A DNA stretch of 64,000 bases. Origin: Locusta migratoria (lineage: Eukaryota; Arthropoda; Insecta; Orthoptera; Acrididae). The position numbers and the translations under genes are program-made. The notes beneath the pieces are model-generated. The model worked only from the letters and a program-made list of their open reading frames with translations, was not told where the DNA came from and did not search any database. The stretch covers positions 663,465,676 through 663,529,675 of the forward strand of contig CM048744.1 of assembly GCA_026315105.1 (NCBI GenBank), given 5' to 3'. Of the stretch, positions 1 to 8,885 are shown one piece after another (positions within the stretch are counted from its first letter, which is position 1; every line of letters starts with the position of its first letter).

Positions 1-149
1 GAGCATGATTCTGATTGTTATATAAACATTTGGATATACTTCTTCCAAATAGTTTTCTAAAATGTACTGAAGAAATTGTTTTGTAAGTATTTAACTAAAA
101 TTGCATCACTGCTGCGCTCATACGGAAATAAATACGGACAACTAAATAG

Positions 150-335
150 CTGCGGGCCGGGAATGGCTGAGCGCACTAAGGCATCATACCACGGTGAGCG
201 AGATCGCTCTTGCAGGGGGTCGAATCCAACCCTTGGGTAGGAATGTTGTGGTCGTCCATTGGTGAAGCTAGTGTAAATTAGATGAAGGTCGTCGCTGCAT
301 AACCTAACAGTTGGAAAGCGCCGTTAAACATCAAA
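150..335 (+). repeat. Degenerate tRNA-derived SINE fragment
   Basis: The head has a box A-like stretch (GGCTGAGCGCACTAAGG) and a box B-like stretch (GGGGGTCGAATCC) about 50 bp later. The 3' part ends in GCCGTTAAACATC, resembling the GACGTTAAAC end of the SINE family at 29049, 46065 and 61225. There is no clear target duplication. The first 150 bases of the window hold nothing else I recognise. Confidence 0.4.
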
Positions 336-347
336 TATGAAAAAAGA

Positions 348-700
348 CTAACATTTTAACAACGTTTTGCGAGGCTCCCACAGGCGCGAGGCCGTCGGCG
401 GTCGCCGACATCGCCGACGCCTAGCGCCGCCACTGCGAGTGTAGATGCAGATGCAGATGTGTGGCGGGAGCGCGGCGCGTCGGGCGGACGGAAGGGCGCT
501 GGTGGCATTGTGTGTGTGTGTGTGTGCGTGAGCTGTGGCATTATCGTATCGCCGCGTAACGAGCAGCATCCGCCGGACACGGCAGCCGCCGCCGCTCACA
601 GCACAGAAGCAGACGCAGACGGGCGACCGGCGGTGCGTTGCGGGGGCGGCGAGGGCGCAGGTGGCACAGGGAAGGAGGAGGGAGGCGAAGGTGCAATATA
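348..700. other. GC- and CpG-rich island
   Basis: The stretch is much richer in G+C and CpG than its AT-rich flanks and holds a short GT repeat. Overlapping open frames on both strands are low complexity (His/Thr, Gly/Ala and Arg runs), as expected of GC-rich sequence without stops. It could be a promoter or 5' exon island or the GC-rich end of a repeat. I see no convincing coding exon. Confidence 0.35.
509..526. repeat. (TG)9 microsatellite
   Basis: Nine uninterrupted TG dinucleotides followed by CGTG, inside the GC-rich island. Confidence 0.85.
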
Positions 701-774
701 TGAATTGAACCAAGCTTCAGATTAATACTATGCCACGAATTTTTTTTCTTTATTCATTTGTTTTGACTCACAGG

Positions 775-1190
775 TTTGGGCACTGGGTTACGTCACATGC
801 AAACAACCTAAGAGAGCTACTTACATTTTCCCCTAAATCGTTTATGTAAATGAGGAACAGCAGAGGACCAATAACACTACCCTGTGGAACGCACGATATT
901 ACCTCTATTTTAGTCAATGCCTTACCATCGATTGCTAGGAACTGTGTCCTCTCTTACAGGAAATACCCTATCCAGTCGCAAATTTGGGGCGATATACCAT
1001 AACCACGCAATTTGATTAAAAGCCGTTTGTGAGGTACGAAGTCAAAAACCTTCTGGAAGTCAAGAAATACGGAATCGATTTGCGAATCCTTTTCGATAGC
1101 ACCCAACACTTCATATGAGCTAGTTGTGTTTCGCATGCACAATATTTTCTAAAGCCGTGTTGACCTCGGGTCAAAAGATTATTCTGTAAT
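775..1190 (-). pseudogene. CR1/jockey-like LINE reverse transcriptase fragment
   Basis: Read on the minus strand this is the central part of a non-LTR reverse transcriptase. A RGQHGFRK stretch is followed by ETQL, then SVFLDFQKVFDFVPHKRLL (the first catalytic Asp region) and LIKLRGYG...ICDWI, continuing to a degraded VPQGS-like and ISLF-like region. The pieces lie in two frames (ends near 1240 and 1142), so it is frameshifted and cannot be translated. The conserved RT block order gives the assignment. The same family recurs at 27234-28304 and 42790-43530. Both ends are truncated; the Tc1 sequence at 1190 abuts or interrupts it. Confidence 0.65.
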
Positions 1191-1797
1191 GTTGCAATTC
1201 GCCTTGATGACAGCTTCCACTCTCGTAGGCATAAGTTCAATCACATGCTGCACGTTTTCTTGCGGGAAGTTAGCCCATTCTTCACGGAAAGCAACACTGA
1301 AGAAATTTAGCGAGCCGGCCGCGGTGGTCGAGCGATCTGCGGCGCGTCAGTTACGGTTTGCACGGCGACTACGGTCGGGGTTTCTAATCCCCCCTCGGGC
1401 ATGGATATTTGTGCCGTCCTTAGTACTAGCTAGTTCATAAGTAGTTTGTAAGTTTATGGACTGATGACCCTGTAGTTAAGTCCCATAAACTCTAAAAAAA
1501 TTTGAAGATTTTTGTAGAATGCGGATCCACGTGCGACGATCGTGTACTGTAAAGTGTTGTCAGACGCCTTCGGCCCTCTCTGGCCGTAAACAAAGTTTGG
1601 TACAAAGCGCTGACACCGGCAATTATAAGTAAACAGGAAGTTTAACGATGTTGGTCGGTGAGACCTGGCACAAAGTCGGTGTTCAAGATATCCCAACGGT
1701 GTTATGTATGATAACAGTCAGGACTCGGTTCAGGCGAGTCCATTACAGGGATGTTATTGTCGTGCAACCACCCGCCACATGTGGTGGATTGTCAACT
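1190..1797 (-). pseudogene. Tc1-like transposase, C-terminal part (split by insertions)
   Basis: The minus-strand translation gives FREEWANFPQENVQHVIELMP followed by TRVEAVIKA, the typical C-terminal end of Tc1 transposases. Upstream (plus 1640-1780) lies DNNIPVMDSP...SPDC...HRWDIL, matching the family's NNIPV(M/I)DWP-SPDLNPIE-LWD block around the third catalytic residue. The segment is interrupted by a SINE at about 1311-1505 and about 130 bp of unidentified DNA. It continues beyond a second SINE/LINE insertion at 8037-8885, where the N-terminal part lies. Stops and frameshifts make it a pseudogene. Confidence 0.7.
1311..1505 (+). repeat. SINE-1 (Leu/Ser-tRNA-type SINE), copy 1
   Basis: Begins GCCGGCCGCGGTGG, then box A-like and box B-like (GGTTTCTAATCC) tRNA promoter elements, then CTCGGGCATGGATATTTG and the 3' hairpin tail (GGACTGATGACC...AAGTCCC). 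It lies in the Tc1 remnant. Flanking GAAGA(A/T)(A/T)TTT sequences may be a weak target duplication. Box B is mutated, so this copy is probably old. Confidence 0.8.
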
Positions 1798-1881
1798 GCC
1801 GGCCGCGGTGGCCGAGGGGACTGAGGCGCTCCAGTCACGGTCTGCACGGCCACTACGGTCGGGAATTCGAATCCCCCCTCG
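1786..1881 (+). repeat. SINE-1 copy 2, 5' half (split by the LINE), with left target duplications
   Basis: The tRNA-like head starts at about 1798 (GCCGGCCGCGGTGGCCGAGG) and runs through box B to CCCCCCTCG, where the LINE 3' tail begins. GGATTGTCA at 1786-1794 matches 8028-8036, the SINE's own target duplication. GAATCCCCCCTCG at 1869-1881 matches 7876-7888, the LINE's duplication. The remaining half of this SINE is at 7876-8027. Confidence 0.9.
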
Positions 1882-1901
1882 TTGTTGTTGTTGTTGTTGT
1901 T
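1881..1901 (-). repeat. (AAC)7 tail of the LINE
   Basis: Seven GTT units on the plus strand, AAC on the LINE sense strand, at its extreme 3' end. The first base is shared with the target duplication. I-group LINEs commonly end in short tandem repeats rather than poly(A). Confidence 0.85.
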
Positions 1902-1910
1902 GGTTTTTGA

Positions 1911-1940
1911 GGGGACTAAACAGCTAGGTCATCAGTCCCC
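1911..1940 (-). promoter_or_regulatory. 3'-terminal hairpin of the LINE
   Basis: On the sense strand, GGGGACT and AGTCCCC form a 7-bp stem around a 16-nt loop starting GATGACC. It is 9 nt from the (AAC)n tail. The same structure closes the SINE-1 copies. In LINE/SINE pairs, such 3' hairpins are recognised by the LINE reverse transcriptase, so this is probably the RT priming signal (inference). Confidence 0.7.
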
Positions 1941-2239
1941 TGTTACTAACTGAGAGTCCACTGTCAATAATAAAAGTAAAACAAAGCTCTAAAAGTGGTC
2001 ACGCACATAAAGTACAGGTTGACGATGGACAGACCACTGATAACGTAAAACAAAGACACACAGAATTGTTAAAAGAAAGTCAGGAATAAAACTGGCTAGT
2101 GGAGTATCTTGGCTGGCTGATCACAAAGAAAAAACAGGATGAGCCAGCCACACTGCACACACTAAAACCCCTAAGGGCTCGAAAATATAAAAAATCTGGG
2201 TTGCTGTTGGCCTAAGAGATCAGGCAACAGCACCCACGG

Positions 2240-5200
2240 TTAGATAGATGCATAAAAACCAGAAGCGCGGATAAAACTTAAAACTGCGTTAGCCATAGAG
2301 GCGTCGTCTGCTAAAGCTAATGATAGCGCGTCTGGGATATGAAAAGATCGCCGCAAGTCGGCTAAAAGCGGACAGTCCATTAAAAGATGGGCTACTGTCA
2401 ACACAGTGCCACATCGACACACGGGTGGAGCCTCACGCCGAAGAAGATACCCGTGGGTGAGCCACGTATGTCCAATCCGTAGGCGACAGAGGACAACTGA
2501 CTCTCGGCGGGTCGGCCGCAGTGAAGATTTCCACAAAGCTGTGGAGAGCTTCACTGCCCGAAGCTTATTCGGTGCAGTCGCCGTAACCCACTCGGTGCTC
2601 CAAGCCTCGCGCACCCTCCGGTGCAACACCAGTTTAACATCCTGTCCCGTGACACCAATAGCCAGAGGCGGTCCCATAGTGGCCTGCTTGGCCAATCTAT
2701 CAACATGTTCATTCCCTGGTATGCCAACATGACCTGGGGTCCACACAAAGACCACAGAACGGCCCGATTGGCATAGAGAGTGAACAGTGTCCTGGATCGA
2801 CCGCACTATTGGGTGCCGAGAGAAACACTGGTCGATCGCTTGTAAGCCACTCAGGGAGTCAGTACAGATGACGAATGACCCCCTGGGGCAGTCTTTGAGA
2901 TGTTGGAGAGCTCTGAAAATAGCGACCAGCTCGGCAGAGAAGATGCTACTCTCACAGGGCAGAGAATGCTGTTCTACGTGGTTGTGATGTAGAAAGGCAT
3001 ACCCAGCACGGCCATCTACTACGGAACCATCCGTGTAAATGGCGTCTGTGGCACGGAACGGTTCGAGCGCTTGCAGAAACTGGTGACGGAGATGGACGGG
3101 AGAAACAGAGGCCTTCGACGCATGGGACAGGTCCAGACGGAGCTGCAAACGAGGAATGGACCAAGGAGGAGTGTGAGAGGAATAGTGGAAAATGGTAGGA
3201 AGTGGGTAGGATGTGAGAGACGAAAGAAGGATACGAACACGGACCGAGATCGGGTATCCCGACCTTGGCCGTCGTGCAGGGATAGGTAGTGCAGCGTCTG
3301 GAAATAGGAGCCGGCGGTTCGGGTGGAAGGGCGAGGCCTGAACACGAGCAACATAGGATGCCAGTAGATGTTGCCTACGGAACCGCAGCGGGAGGACTCC
3401 AGCTTCGACAAGGAGGCTTGGCACAGGGCTTGTGCGAAAAGCCCCCGTCGCCAAACGGACACCACAGTGCAAAATTGGGTCCAACGCCTGCAGTGCTGAT
3501 GGCGCAGCCGAATCGTAGACTATGCAGCCATAGTCTAGACGCGACTGAATGAGCGCCTTGTAAAGTTGTAACAGCGTCGGGCGTGAGGCTCCCCAAACAG
3601 TGTGGCTGAGACAACGGAGGATGTTGAGGTGTCGCCAGCACTTTCGTTTCAGCTGGCGAAGGTGTTGCACCCAGGTGAGACGGTTGTCGAACAGCATGCC
3701 TAGAAACGTGTGGGTTTCTACGACATGTAGCAGGTCTCCAGCTAAATAGAGTTCGGGTTCTGGGTGTACTGCCCGACGTCGGCAGAAATGCATCACACGG
3801 GTCTTCGACGCAGAGAACTGAAAACCGTGGGCAAACGCCCACGACTGCGCTTTTCGGATGGCCAGTTGCAACCGACGTTCAGCAACACTGATGCTGGTGG
3901 AGCTAAAATACATGCAGAAGTCATCGGCATACAAGGAAGTGTATACCGATGACCCCACGGCTGCCGCAAGGCCGTTGATGGCGACTAAAAATAAAGGGAC
4001 ACTGAGAACGGAACCCTGCGGGACTCCGTTCTCTTGACAATGAGGTGAGCTAAAACAAGAACCAACACGAACTCTAAAAGAACGCAACGCCAGGAAATTC
4101 TGAATGAATATGGGAAGCGGACCCCGTAAACCCCAGTCGTACAGCGTAGACAGGATATGGTAGCGCCAGGTAGTGTCGTATGCTTTCCGCAGGTCGAAAA
4201 ATACTGCAACCAGGTGTTCGCGGCGACTAAATGCTGTACGGATGGCCGACTCCAGTGACACGAGATTGTCGACAGCGGAGCGACCTTGACGAAACCCACC
4301 CTGTTGTGGCACCAAAAGTCCCCGGTCCTCGAGGATCCACATGAGCCTCCGACTCACCAATCGTTCGAGAAGCTTGCATGGAACGTTGGTGAGGCTGATC
4401 GGGCGGTAACTATCAGCCACCTGCGGATCTGCCCCAGGCTTAATCACAGGAATGACAATGCTTTCCCGCCACGAGGACGGAAAAACACCCTCCAGCCATA
4501 TCCGATTAAGCAGGGCGAGAAGTTGGCTCTTGGCGTCCGCTGATAGGTGTCGGAGGAACTGACTGTGAATGCGATCGGGTCCAGGGGAGGTATCGGGGCA
4601 TGCAGTAAGGGCACCTTCAAACTCCCACTCAGTGAACGGGACGTTGTATGGTTCCCGACGTCGCGTTCGGAATGAAAGCAGATGTCTCTCTGCTCGTCCT
4701 TTAAGGGCGCGAAAGTCTGCACCATAAGCAGAAGTCTCTGAGATGCGACAAAAATGGTCCGCCAGGTGCTCAGCGACGGCGACGGGGTCAGTACAGAGCG
4801 TACCCTGAACGCTGAGACACGGAATTCCCGCCGGTGGGCGGTGCCCAAAGAGGCGTCGAACCTGCGACCACACCTTGGAAGGAGAAGCGCGGTAACCAAT
4901 GGAGGCGACGTACCTCTCCCAGGAAGCCCTCTTACCTTCCTGTATCAGTCGCCGGGCTCGTGCTCTGAGACGCTTGAAGGCCACGAGATGTTCGACACAA
5001 GGGTGTCGTCGGTGGCGCTGTAGAGCTCGCCGACGTTCCCGGATGGCCTCAGCGATCTCCGGTGACCACCAGGGCACCGATGTACGACAGAGCGAACCGA
5101 ACGTCGTGGGGACAGAGCTTTCGGCTGCAGAAACAACGGCCGCTGTGAACTGTTCAACGGCGGCATCAACATCAGCTGGAAAGGTTGAGGATAGTACAGC

Positions 5201-5938
5201 AGCTGCGGAATAGGCTGGCCAGTCAGCCCTACGGAGGGACCAACGAGGCAGGCGGTCGGCAGGCAAACGCTGTGGGAGCGACAGGAAGATAGGAAAATGG
5301 TCGCTACCACACAGGTCGTCGTGGACCCTCCAGGTGAGATGTGGAAGAAGGCTAGGGCTGCAGACAGACAAGTCTATTGCAGAATAAGTACCATGCGCTG
5401 CACTAAAGTGAGTAGGAGCACCGGTGTTTAGGAGGCAAAGATTCTGCTCTGATAGTAAAGACTCAACATCCCTACCCCGGGCCGAGGTCTGTGTGCCACC
5501 CCACAGAGTGTGGTGGGCGTTGAAATCCCCCAAAAGAAGAAAGGGTGGGGGAAGTTGGGCGACCAAGGCAGCGAGGTCTACGGGAGAGACGACATCATCT
5601 GGTGGAAGGTAGACAGAGCATATCGTAAAATCTCGTAATAACCGGAGCCGTACAGCGACTGCCTCTAGAGGTGTTTGCAGAGGCACAGCAGCACTGGGGA
5701 CTGAAGTGTGAACATAAACACACACGCCGCCGGAAACTCTGTTGTAGGAGTTTCGATTCTTAAAATAGCCCCGATAGCCTCGGAGGGCTGGGGTCCTCCC
5801 AACGGGGAACCATGTTTCCTGCAAGGCGATACAGATAGCAGGGCAGTGGCAGAGTAATTGCCGCAGCTCAGGCAGACGGCGGAAAAAACCGCCGCAATTC
5901 CACTGCAAGATGTCTTTTGCAGCGTGCTGAATATCCAT
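2240..5938 (-). CDS. LINE ORF2 polyprotein: endonuclease, reverse transcriptase, RNase H
   Basis: About 1232 residues from an ATG at 5938, chosen because MDIQHAAKDILQWNCGG is a typical endonuclease N-terminus and the start lies just after ORF1. The frame stays open to 6073, overlapping ORF1. Using numbering from that open start (Met-46 is the true start), the APE-type endonuclease is at 54-266, with WNC, LQETW, GDFNAHH, SAIDLSVCS and SDHFPI. The RT is at about 490-800, with GPD, YRPISL, FFDLRKAYD, GVPQGS and YADD at 715-718. RNase H is at about 1010-1130, with Asp1015, Glu1048, Asp1072 and Asp1125, so the catalytic set is complete. CxC...H...C is at 1219-1234. It nicks target DNA and copies the LINE RNA there; the RNase H domain would degrade the RNA strand. 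No internal stop is present. Confidence 0.95.
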   Translation of the reverse strand: MDIQHAAKDILQWNCGGFFRRLPELRQLLCHCPAICIALQETWFPVGRTPALRGYRGYFKNRNSYNRVSGGVCVYVHTSVPSAAVPLQTPLEAVAVRLRLLRDFTICSVYLPPDDVVSPVDLAALVAQLPPPFLLLGDFNAHHTLWGGTQTSARGRDVESLLSEQNLCLLNTGAPTHFSAAHGTYSAIDLSVCSPSLLPHLTWRVHDDLCGSDHFPIFLSLPQRLPADRLPRWSLRRADWPAYSAAAVLSSTFPADVDAAVEQFTAAVVSAAESSVPTTFGSLCRTSVPWWSPEIAEAIRERRRALQRHRRHPCVEHLVAFKRLRARARRLIQEGKRASWERYVASIGYRASPSKVWSQVRRLFGHRPPAGIPCLSVQGTLCTDPVAVAEHLADHFCRISETSAYGADFRALKGRAERHLLSFRTRRREPYNVPFTEWEFEGALTACPDTSPGPDRIHSQFLRHLSADAKSQLLALLNRIWLEGVFPSSWRESIVIPVIKPGADPQVADSYRPISLTNVPCKLLERLVSRRLMWILEDRGLLVPQQGGFRQGRSAVDNLVSLESAIRTAFSRREHLVAVFFDLRKAYDTTWRYHILSTLYDWGLRGPLPIFIQNFLALRSFRVRVGSCFSSPHCQENGVPQGSVLSVPLFLVAINGLAAAVGSSVYTSLYADDFCMYFSSTSISVAERRLQLAIRKAQSWAFAHGFQFSASKTRVMHFCRRRAVHPEPELYLAGDLLHVVETHTFLGMLFDNRLTWVQHLRQLKRKCWRHLNILRCLSHTVWGASRPTLLQLYKALIQSRLDYGCIVYDSAAPSALQALDPILHCGVRLATGAFRTSPVPSLLVEAGVLPLRFRRQHLLASYVARVQASPFHPNRRLLFPDAALPIPARRPRSGYPISVRVRILLSSLTSYPLPTIFHYSSHTPPWSIPRLQLRLDLSHASKASVSPVHLRHQFLQALEPFRATDAIYTDGSVVDGRAGYAFLHHNHVEQHSLPCESSIFSAELVAIFRALQHLKDCPRGSFVICTDSLSGLQAIDQCFSRHPIVRSIQDTVHSLCQSGRSVVFVWTPGHVGIPGNEHVDRLAKQATMGPPLAIGVTGQDVKLVLHRRVREAWSTEWVTATAPNKLRAVKLSTALWKSSLRPTRRESVVLCRLRIGHTWLTHGYLLRREAPPVCRCGTVLTVAHLLMDCPLLADLRRSFHIPDALSLALADDASMANAVLSFIRASGFYASI

Positions 5939-5957
5939 AAGTTTAGATGTTGAATTG

Positions 5958-7481
5958 TTATTCAGCAGTGGCACCTGCTGCCAACTCCGCAGACTCTGCA
6001 GGGTCCAGAACCATCGGTTCTGGCGACCCAAGTATGGCGAGATCCTCAGGCGACGCGAGGATCTCCACCTCATCTTCAGAGGCCGAAGATGTGATGGAGC
6101 GTTCCTTCCGAATCGCCGAGGAGTCCTCCTTTGGGTCAGTCTTCTTCTTCTTCTTGCCTTTCTTTTTGCCCTCTCGCTGGCCCTTTGGTGTTAAGGGCTG
6201 GGAGGACTTCGCGGGAGTGGCATCAGGGGCCGTCGAAGAGCAAGAAGCCCTTCGACCAGCAGGCTTTGGATCCTTCAGCCAAAGGCTGGGATCCACTGGC
6301 GCACCCTGGGACTCCCCTGAAGGGAGCGTCCCGAAGGACCCCTTCCGAGGGAGATGAGCCGGAGGAAGCTGTTGCTTCTCCGGCTGGGGGTTGGGGACTG
6401 GTGTCCCCGATGGTTGTGGGGAAGTTGCCCCCACAACAGGTGCTGCAGCGGCAGATGGAGTATTGCCCCCACCTAACGAGGGGGCAGTGGTAGTTTTGTG
6501 GCCTCTAGGGCCCACAGGAGGAAGCGATACCTTGTTAGACGTCGTACCCGTAGTGCGCGGGGACGACGTTACTACAGCATAGGTATTGTTCATAGTCACC
6601 GGATGGAGACGCTCGTATTTCTTCCTTGCCTCATTATATGATAACCGGTCCAAGGTCTTAATTTCCATAATTTTCCTTTCTTTGTGTAGGACTTTACAGT
6701 CCGGGGAGCACGGCGGATGCAACTGATTACAGTTCACACAGACGGGAGGTGGCGTGCAGGGAGTGTCCGGATGAGCTGGACGTCCACATTCCCTGCACGC
6801 GGGGCTGGAAGTGCACCGGGAGGACATATGCCCAAACTTCCAGCACCTGAAGCACCTCATAGGGGGCGGGACATACGGTGTTACGTCGCACCGGTAGATC
6901 ATGACCTTGACCTTCTCGGGCAGTGTATCACCCTCAAAGGCCAGGATGAACGCACCGGTGGCAACTCTGTTATCCTTAGGTCCCCTATAAATACGTCTAA
7001 CAAAGTGAACTCCTCTGCGTTCCAGGTTGGTCCGTAACTCCTCATCGGACTGCGACAACAAGTCGCGATGGTAAATTAGACCTTGGACCATATTGAGGGT
7101 CTTGTGGGGCGTGACACTGACAGGAATATCACCCAGCTTGTCACAGGCCAATAATGCCCTGGACTGGGCTGGGGAAGCCGTCTGTATCAAAACAGCCCCA
7201 CTTCTCATTTTTGAAAAAGACTCCACCTCACCGTACTTGTCCTCGAGATGGTCAACGAAGAACTGCGGTTTGGTGGACAAGAAAGAATCTCCATCAGTCC
7301 GGGAAAAGACAAGATATCGCGGCGTGTAGGGATCTGAACTCCGTAAAGTTTTGCGCTCTTCCCATGGCGTAGCCAGGGAAGGGAACGTCTTAGGGTCATA
7401 TACTGTCGCATCAAAATCGGACTTTCCTCGCTTAGAAACGGCGTTTTTGCGACCGCCCACGCTAGTTAGTGCTCGTTTCAT
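5958..7481 (-). CDS. LINE ORF1 Gag-like nucleic-acid-binding protein
   Basis: 507 residues from the first ATG at 7481 (MKRALTSVGG). The open frame extends upstream to a TTG at 7556, which I do not use. It is basic at the N-terminus, with a folded middle region of about 200 residues. Zinc knuckles follow: CFRCWKFGHMSSRC and CRECGRPAHPDTPC are two perfect CX2CX4HX4C, and a third Cys/His cluster begins CVNC. The C-terminal 180 residues are Pro/Ser/Thr/Lys-rich and probably disordered. The family binds element RNA to form the RNP. It ends 19 bp before the ORF2 ATG, so ORF2 is probably made by reinitiation or readthrough. Confidence 0.9.
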   Translation of the reverse strand: MKRALTSVGGRKNAVSKRGKSDFDATVYDPKTFPSLATPWEERKTLRSSDPYTPRYLVFSRTDGDSFLSTKPQFFVDHLEDKYGEVESFSKMRSGAVLIQTASPAQSRALLACDKLGDIPVSVTPHKTLNMVQGLIYHRDLLSQSDEELRTNLERRGVHFVRRIYRGPKDNRVATGAFILAFEGDTLPEKVKVMIYRCDVTPYVPPPMRCFRCWKFGHMSSRCTSSPACRECGRPAHPDTPCTPPPVCVNCNQLHPPCSPDCKVLHKERKIMEIKTLDRLSYNEARKKYERLHPVTMNNTYAVVTSSPRTTGTTSNKVSLPPVGPRGHKTTTAPSLGGGNTPSAAAAPVVGATSPQPSGTPVPNPQPEKQQLPPAHLPRKGSFGTLPSGESQGAPVDPSLWLKDPKPAGRRASCSSTAPDATPAKSSQPLTPKGQREGKKKGKKKKKTDPKEDSSAIRKERSITSSASEDEVEILASPEDLAILGSPEPMVLDPAESAELAAGATAE

Positions 7482-7875
7482 TTCAGTCCCACGAGCAGCT
7501 AGGGAAAAGAGGTCCACCCAGACAGAGCCCCGCTTGCCTGGGTAAGCCTTGTACAACTGAGGTGCGGCAGGTTCCTCAGAGGTTGCTCGCTAGCGGCTGT
7601 TCAACCTCAACAGCCATGCATCTCATCGGCACGTAGCACACCTTGAGATTGAGGGTTTTTTTATAGAGGTTTGTACCGTCCTCGCGACCCGGGCGATTAA
7701 GCCAAGATCCCCGGGCTCTGAAACGTACAACGTTCCACCGTCGCGCCGAACGATGGTCGTTGAAGCACGCACAGAGCTTACGGTGTAGCGGACTGTTGGC
7801 GCGACACAGCCCACAGCTCAGGACCCCGGGTTCGCCAAGCCCGTACTCAGCAAATTAATGCTGAGCCCCTGAGGG
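7482..7875 (-). promoter_or_regulatory. LINE 5' UTR with terminal hairpins
   Basis: The element's first bases on its sense strand form the palindrome CCCCTCAGGGG, whose last G belongs to the element and whose first C abuts the target duplication. Next is a 7-bp hairpin (CTCAGCA...TGCTGAG, plus 7846-7865). I-group elements carry an internal promoter here, but I cannot identify a start site. Confidence 0.5.
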
Positions 7876-8036
7876 GAATCCCCCCTCGGGCTTGGATATT
7901 TGTACCGTACTTAGTATTAGTTAATTCATAAGTAGTTTGTAAGTTTAGGGACTGATGAATCCGTACTTAAGTCCCATAAGCAATACAAACATTTGAACAT
8001 TTTTATTTTTATTTTTTTAATTTTTTTGGATTGTCA
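7876..8036 (+). repeat. SINE-1 copy 2, 3' half, with right target duplications
   Basis: This resumes with the duplicated GAATCCCCCCTCG (7876-7888), then GGGCTTGGATATTTG and the hairpin tail (AGGGACTGATGAATCC...AAGTCCC), and ends in an A/T-rich run. GGATTGTCA (8028-8036) is the second copy of the SINE's target duplication. Together with 1798-1881 it makes a SINE of about 230 bp. Confidence 0.9.
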
Positions 8037-8885
8037 GATGCACGATCGTGATGATAGGTGCAATCGCAATCCCAGAATTATTGGTCTTTAACAATGGGAA
8101 GCAAGAAGGTCCTTAAGACATCAATATAGACCTGTGCTGTGATACTGTCATACAAAATAACAAGAGGTGGAAGCCTCTTCAGTGAAAAACACGACTACAC
8201 CATAATACCAACTATCCAAATTTTACTGTTGGCACTACACACGCTGGCAGATGACGTTCCCTGCCACCGAATTGCCACATTGTGTACCGTGATTCGTGAC
8301 GCCATACGACGTCTTTCACTGTTGAATCGTCCAGTGTTTACGTTCCTTACCCCAAGCGAGGCGTCTTTTGGCATTGATCTGCGTGATGTGTGGCTTATCG
8401 GCAGCCCCCCGGCTATGAAATCCAAGTTTCCTCACCTCCTGCCTAACTGTAATATTACTTGAAGTGGATCGTGATGCAGTTTGCAATTCCTGTGTGATGG
8501 TCTGGAAAGATGGCAACGTATTACACTGTACAGTCGGCGGAATGTCAGTCAACAGAGGAGGTGGGCCTGTATGCTTTCGTGCTGTACATGTGCCTTAACG
8601 TTTCCACTTCACTATTACATCAGAAACAGTGGACCTAGGGATGTTTAGGAGTGTGAAAATCTCGCGTTAAGACTTCTTTCGTAAGTGGCATCCAATTTCC
8701 TGACCACGTTCGAAGTCGTTGAGTTCAGCGGAACGCCCCATTCTGCTCTCTTACGATCTCTAATGACCACTGAGGTCAATGATATGGAGTATCTGGCAGT
8801 AGGTGGCAGCACATTCTACCTAATATGAAAAACGTATGTTTCTGAGGATGTTCAGGTACATTTGATCACGAAGTGAACAATTGCA
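8037..8885 (-). pseudogene. Tc1-like transposase, N-terminal part
   Basis: The minus-strand reading starts near 8740 with a GAGCAGAATGGGGCG start context, followed by FERGQ-like, ISRE- and STVSDVIVKWK-like HTH segments in mixed frames. The clearest block is TITQELQTASRSTSSNITVRQEVRKLGF, then KPHITQINAKRRLAWGKERKHWT, diagnostic of Tc1 transposases. It is continuous with 1190-1797 once the nested SINE and LINE are removed: the sequence before 1786 and after 8037 joins within the transposase. Frameshifts and stops are present. The outer end near 8870 (TTTGATCACGAAGTGAAC) may be the degraded terminus. Confidence 0.72.

Larger units (their letters stand above)
1882..7875 (-). mobile_element. Full-length I-superfamily non-LTR retrotransposon (LINE)
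   Basis: A complete element of about 6 kb on the minus strand: a 5' UTR of about 390 bp, ORF1 (Gag-like, zinc knuckles), a 19-bp gap, ORF2 (endonuclease, reverse transcriptase, RNase H, CxC-H-C), a 3' UTR of about 350 bp with a terminal hairpin, and an (AAC)7 tail. It lies between perfect 13-bp target duplications (1869-1881 and 7876-7888) inside a SINE. Both ORFs are open, so it looks recent and potentially competent. Clade: endonuclease + RT + RNase H with a CCHC ORF1 fits the I group (I, LOA, R1 and relatives). I cannot resolve the family without a tree. Confidence 0.92.

Noticed and set aside
5939..6073. ORF2 starting at 6073 (45 extra residues)
   Set aside because: That stretch overlaps ORF1 and has no endonuclease character. 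The ATG at 5938, 19 bp after the ORF1 stop, starts a typical endonuclease.
2406..7545. Numerous plus-strand frames across the LINE
   Set aside because: They are antisense shadows of the two LINE ORFs and have no family motifs.
7554..7556. ORF1 starting at 7556
   Set aside because: The codon is TTG. The first ATG in frame is at 7481.
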